Of a stretch of 53,698 bases of DNA, positions 53,586 to 53,698 are shown in pieces. Source of the stretch: an uncultured Desulfofustis sp. (lineage in GTDB: Bacteria; Desulfobacterota; Desulfobulbia; Desulfobulbales; Desulfocapsaceae); assembly GCA_905479735.1 (NCBI GenBank), contig CAJQNS010000048.1, positions 1 through 53,698 on the forward strand, written 5' to 3'. Made by a program: the position numbers and the translations under genes. The notes under the pieces were generated by a model. That model made no database searches and was not told the DNA's origin. It saw only the letters and a list, made by a program, of their open reading frames with translations. The stretch's first letter is position 1, and every line of letters begins with the position of its first letter.

Positions 53586-53698
53586 ATGTCTAAATTAGTA
53601 GCATTTGCTGCCATTCAGGGTGGCTATAAAGTTGTTTCAACGGCTGAAGGAGATTTGAGAAAGGCTCTCGAGTCCTATAGTGCGGACACAAAGGTCGG
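53586..53698 (+). CDS. Probable acetyl-CoA synthase beta subunit (AcsB/CdhC), partial
   Basis: Only 37 codons are in the window, beginning MSKLVAFAAIQGGYKVVS and continuing EGDLRKALESYSADTKVG. A strong AAGGAGG site lies before the ATG at 53586, about 34 bases after the CODH stop codon. ACS beta subunits of related bacteria begin with a short segment of this kind before the A-cluster-bearing body, and the location directly after cooS fits. The visible part has no cofactor ligands, so the assignment rests on context. Confidence 0.6.
   Translation, partial: MSKLVAFAAIQGGYKVVSTAEGDLRKALESYSADTKV

Overview
The window is about 54 kb of bacterial chromosome of moderate GC content, tightly packed with genes on both strands. 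It most likely comes from an anaerobic member of the Desulfobacterota (former Deltaproteobacteria), probably a sulfate reducer that oxidises organic acids completely. This rests on three co-occurring systems: a carbon monoxide dehydrogenase/acetyl-CoA synthase locus with its corrinoid-protein activator (47.7-53.7 kb), a beta-oxidation operon with a membrane FeS electron-transfer protein of the FadF/EMO type (19.3-26.6 and 41.5-44.3 kb), and an NfnAB/SudAB-type oxidoreductase at the left edge. No rRNA, tRNA, transposase, phage gene or CRISPR array was recognised. The genus cannot be fixed from sequence reading alone.

Layout. 0-6.2 kb: NfnA-like flavoprotein with the first codons of its partner, a GlcG-like protein, a class C acid phosphatase lipoprotein, a DUF1835 protein, a D,D-carboxypeptidase, and a thymidine kinase/CAT-like acetyltransferase pair. 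6.6-15.4 kb: a nucleoside uptake and salvage block (pyrimidine-nucleoside phosphorylase, phosphopentomutase, a BMP-type nucleoside ABC importer, purine-nucleoside phosphorylase, and cytidine deaminase on the other strand). 15.5-19 kb: a glutaryl-CoA dehydrogenase-like enzyme, a Sel1-repeat protein, an extended SDR and a small membrane protein. 19.3-28.9 kb: fadD-fadB-fadA-acyl-CoA dehydrogenase, then a REP-like inverted pair, an MBL-fold hydrolase and a cysteine-rich ferredoxin-like protein. 28.9-31.6 kb: DUF554 membrane protein, nitrilase-family amidase, YhdH/AcuI reductase. 31.7-37.4 kb: a minus-strand carbohydrate operon (oxidoreductase, TIM-barrel isomerase, ABC ATPase, permease, binding protein). 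37.7-41.2 kb: alkyltransferase-like protein, an unknown protein, a second Gfo/Idh/MocA oxidoreductase and a MerR regulator. 41.5-47.4 kb: FadF/EMO-like protein, SCP2-like protein, hotdog thioesterase, radical SAM protein and a 2,4-dienoyl-CoA reductase-like enzyme. 47.7 kb to the end: RACo-like activator, CFeSP small subunit, CODH catalytic subunit and the start of the probable acetyl-CoA synthase.

How the parts fit. Fatty acids are activated by FadD and shortened by the FadE/FadB/FadA-type enzymes. Electrons from acyl-CoA dehydrogenases would reach the quinone pool through ETF (not in this window) and the FadF/EMO-like protein. The acetyl-CoA would be split by the CODH/ACS complex. A MerR-type regulator lies next to the FadF/EMO-like gene, and ACGTAAAG-like sites sit inside very similar promoter layouts upstream of both fadD and this gene and upstream of merR itself, suggesting a local lipid-catabolism regulon.

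Beyond the genes, two families of dispersed repeats stand out. One is a roughly 130-bp intergenic element with terminal inverted repeats, in about six full or partial copies. The other is a REP/BIME-like palindrome built on GGGACAC, in five copies at two sites. Neither is associated with a transposase inside the window.
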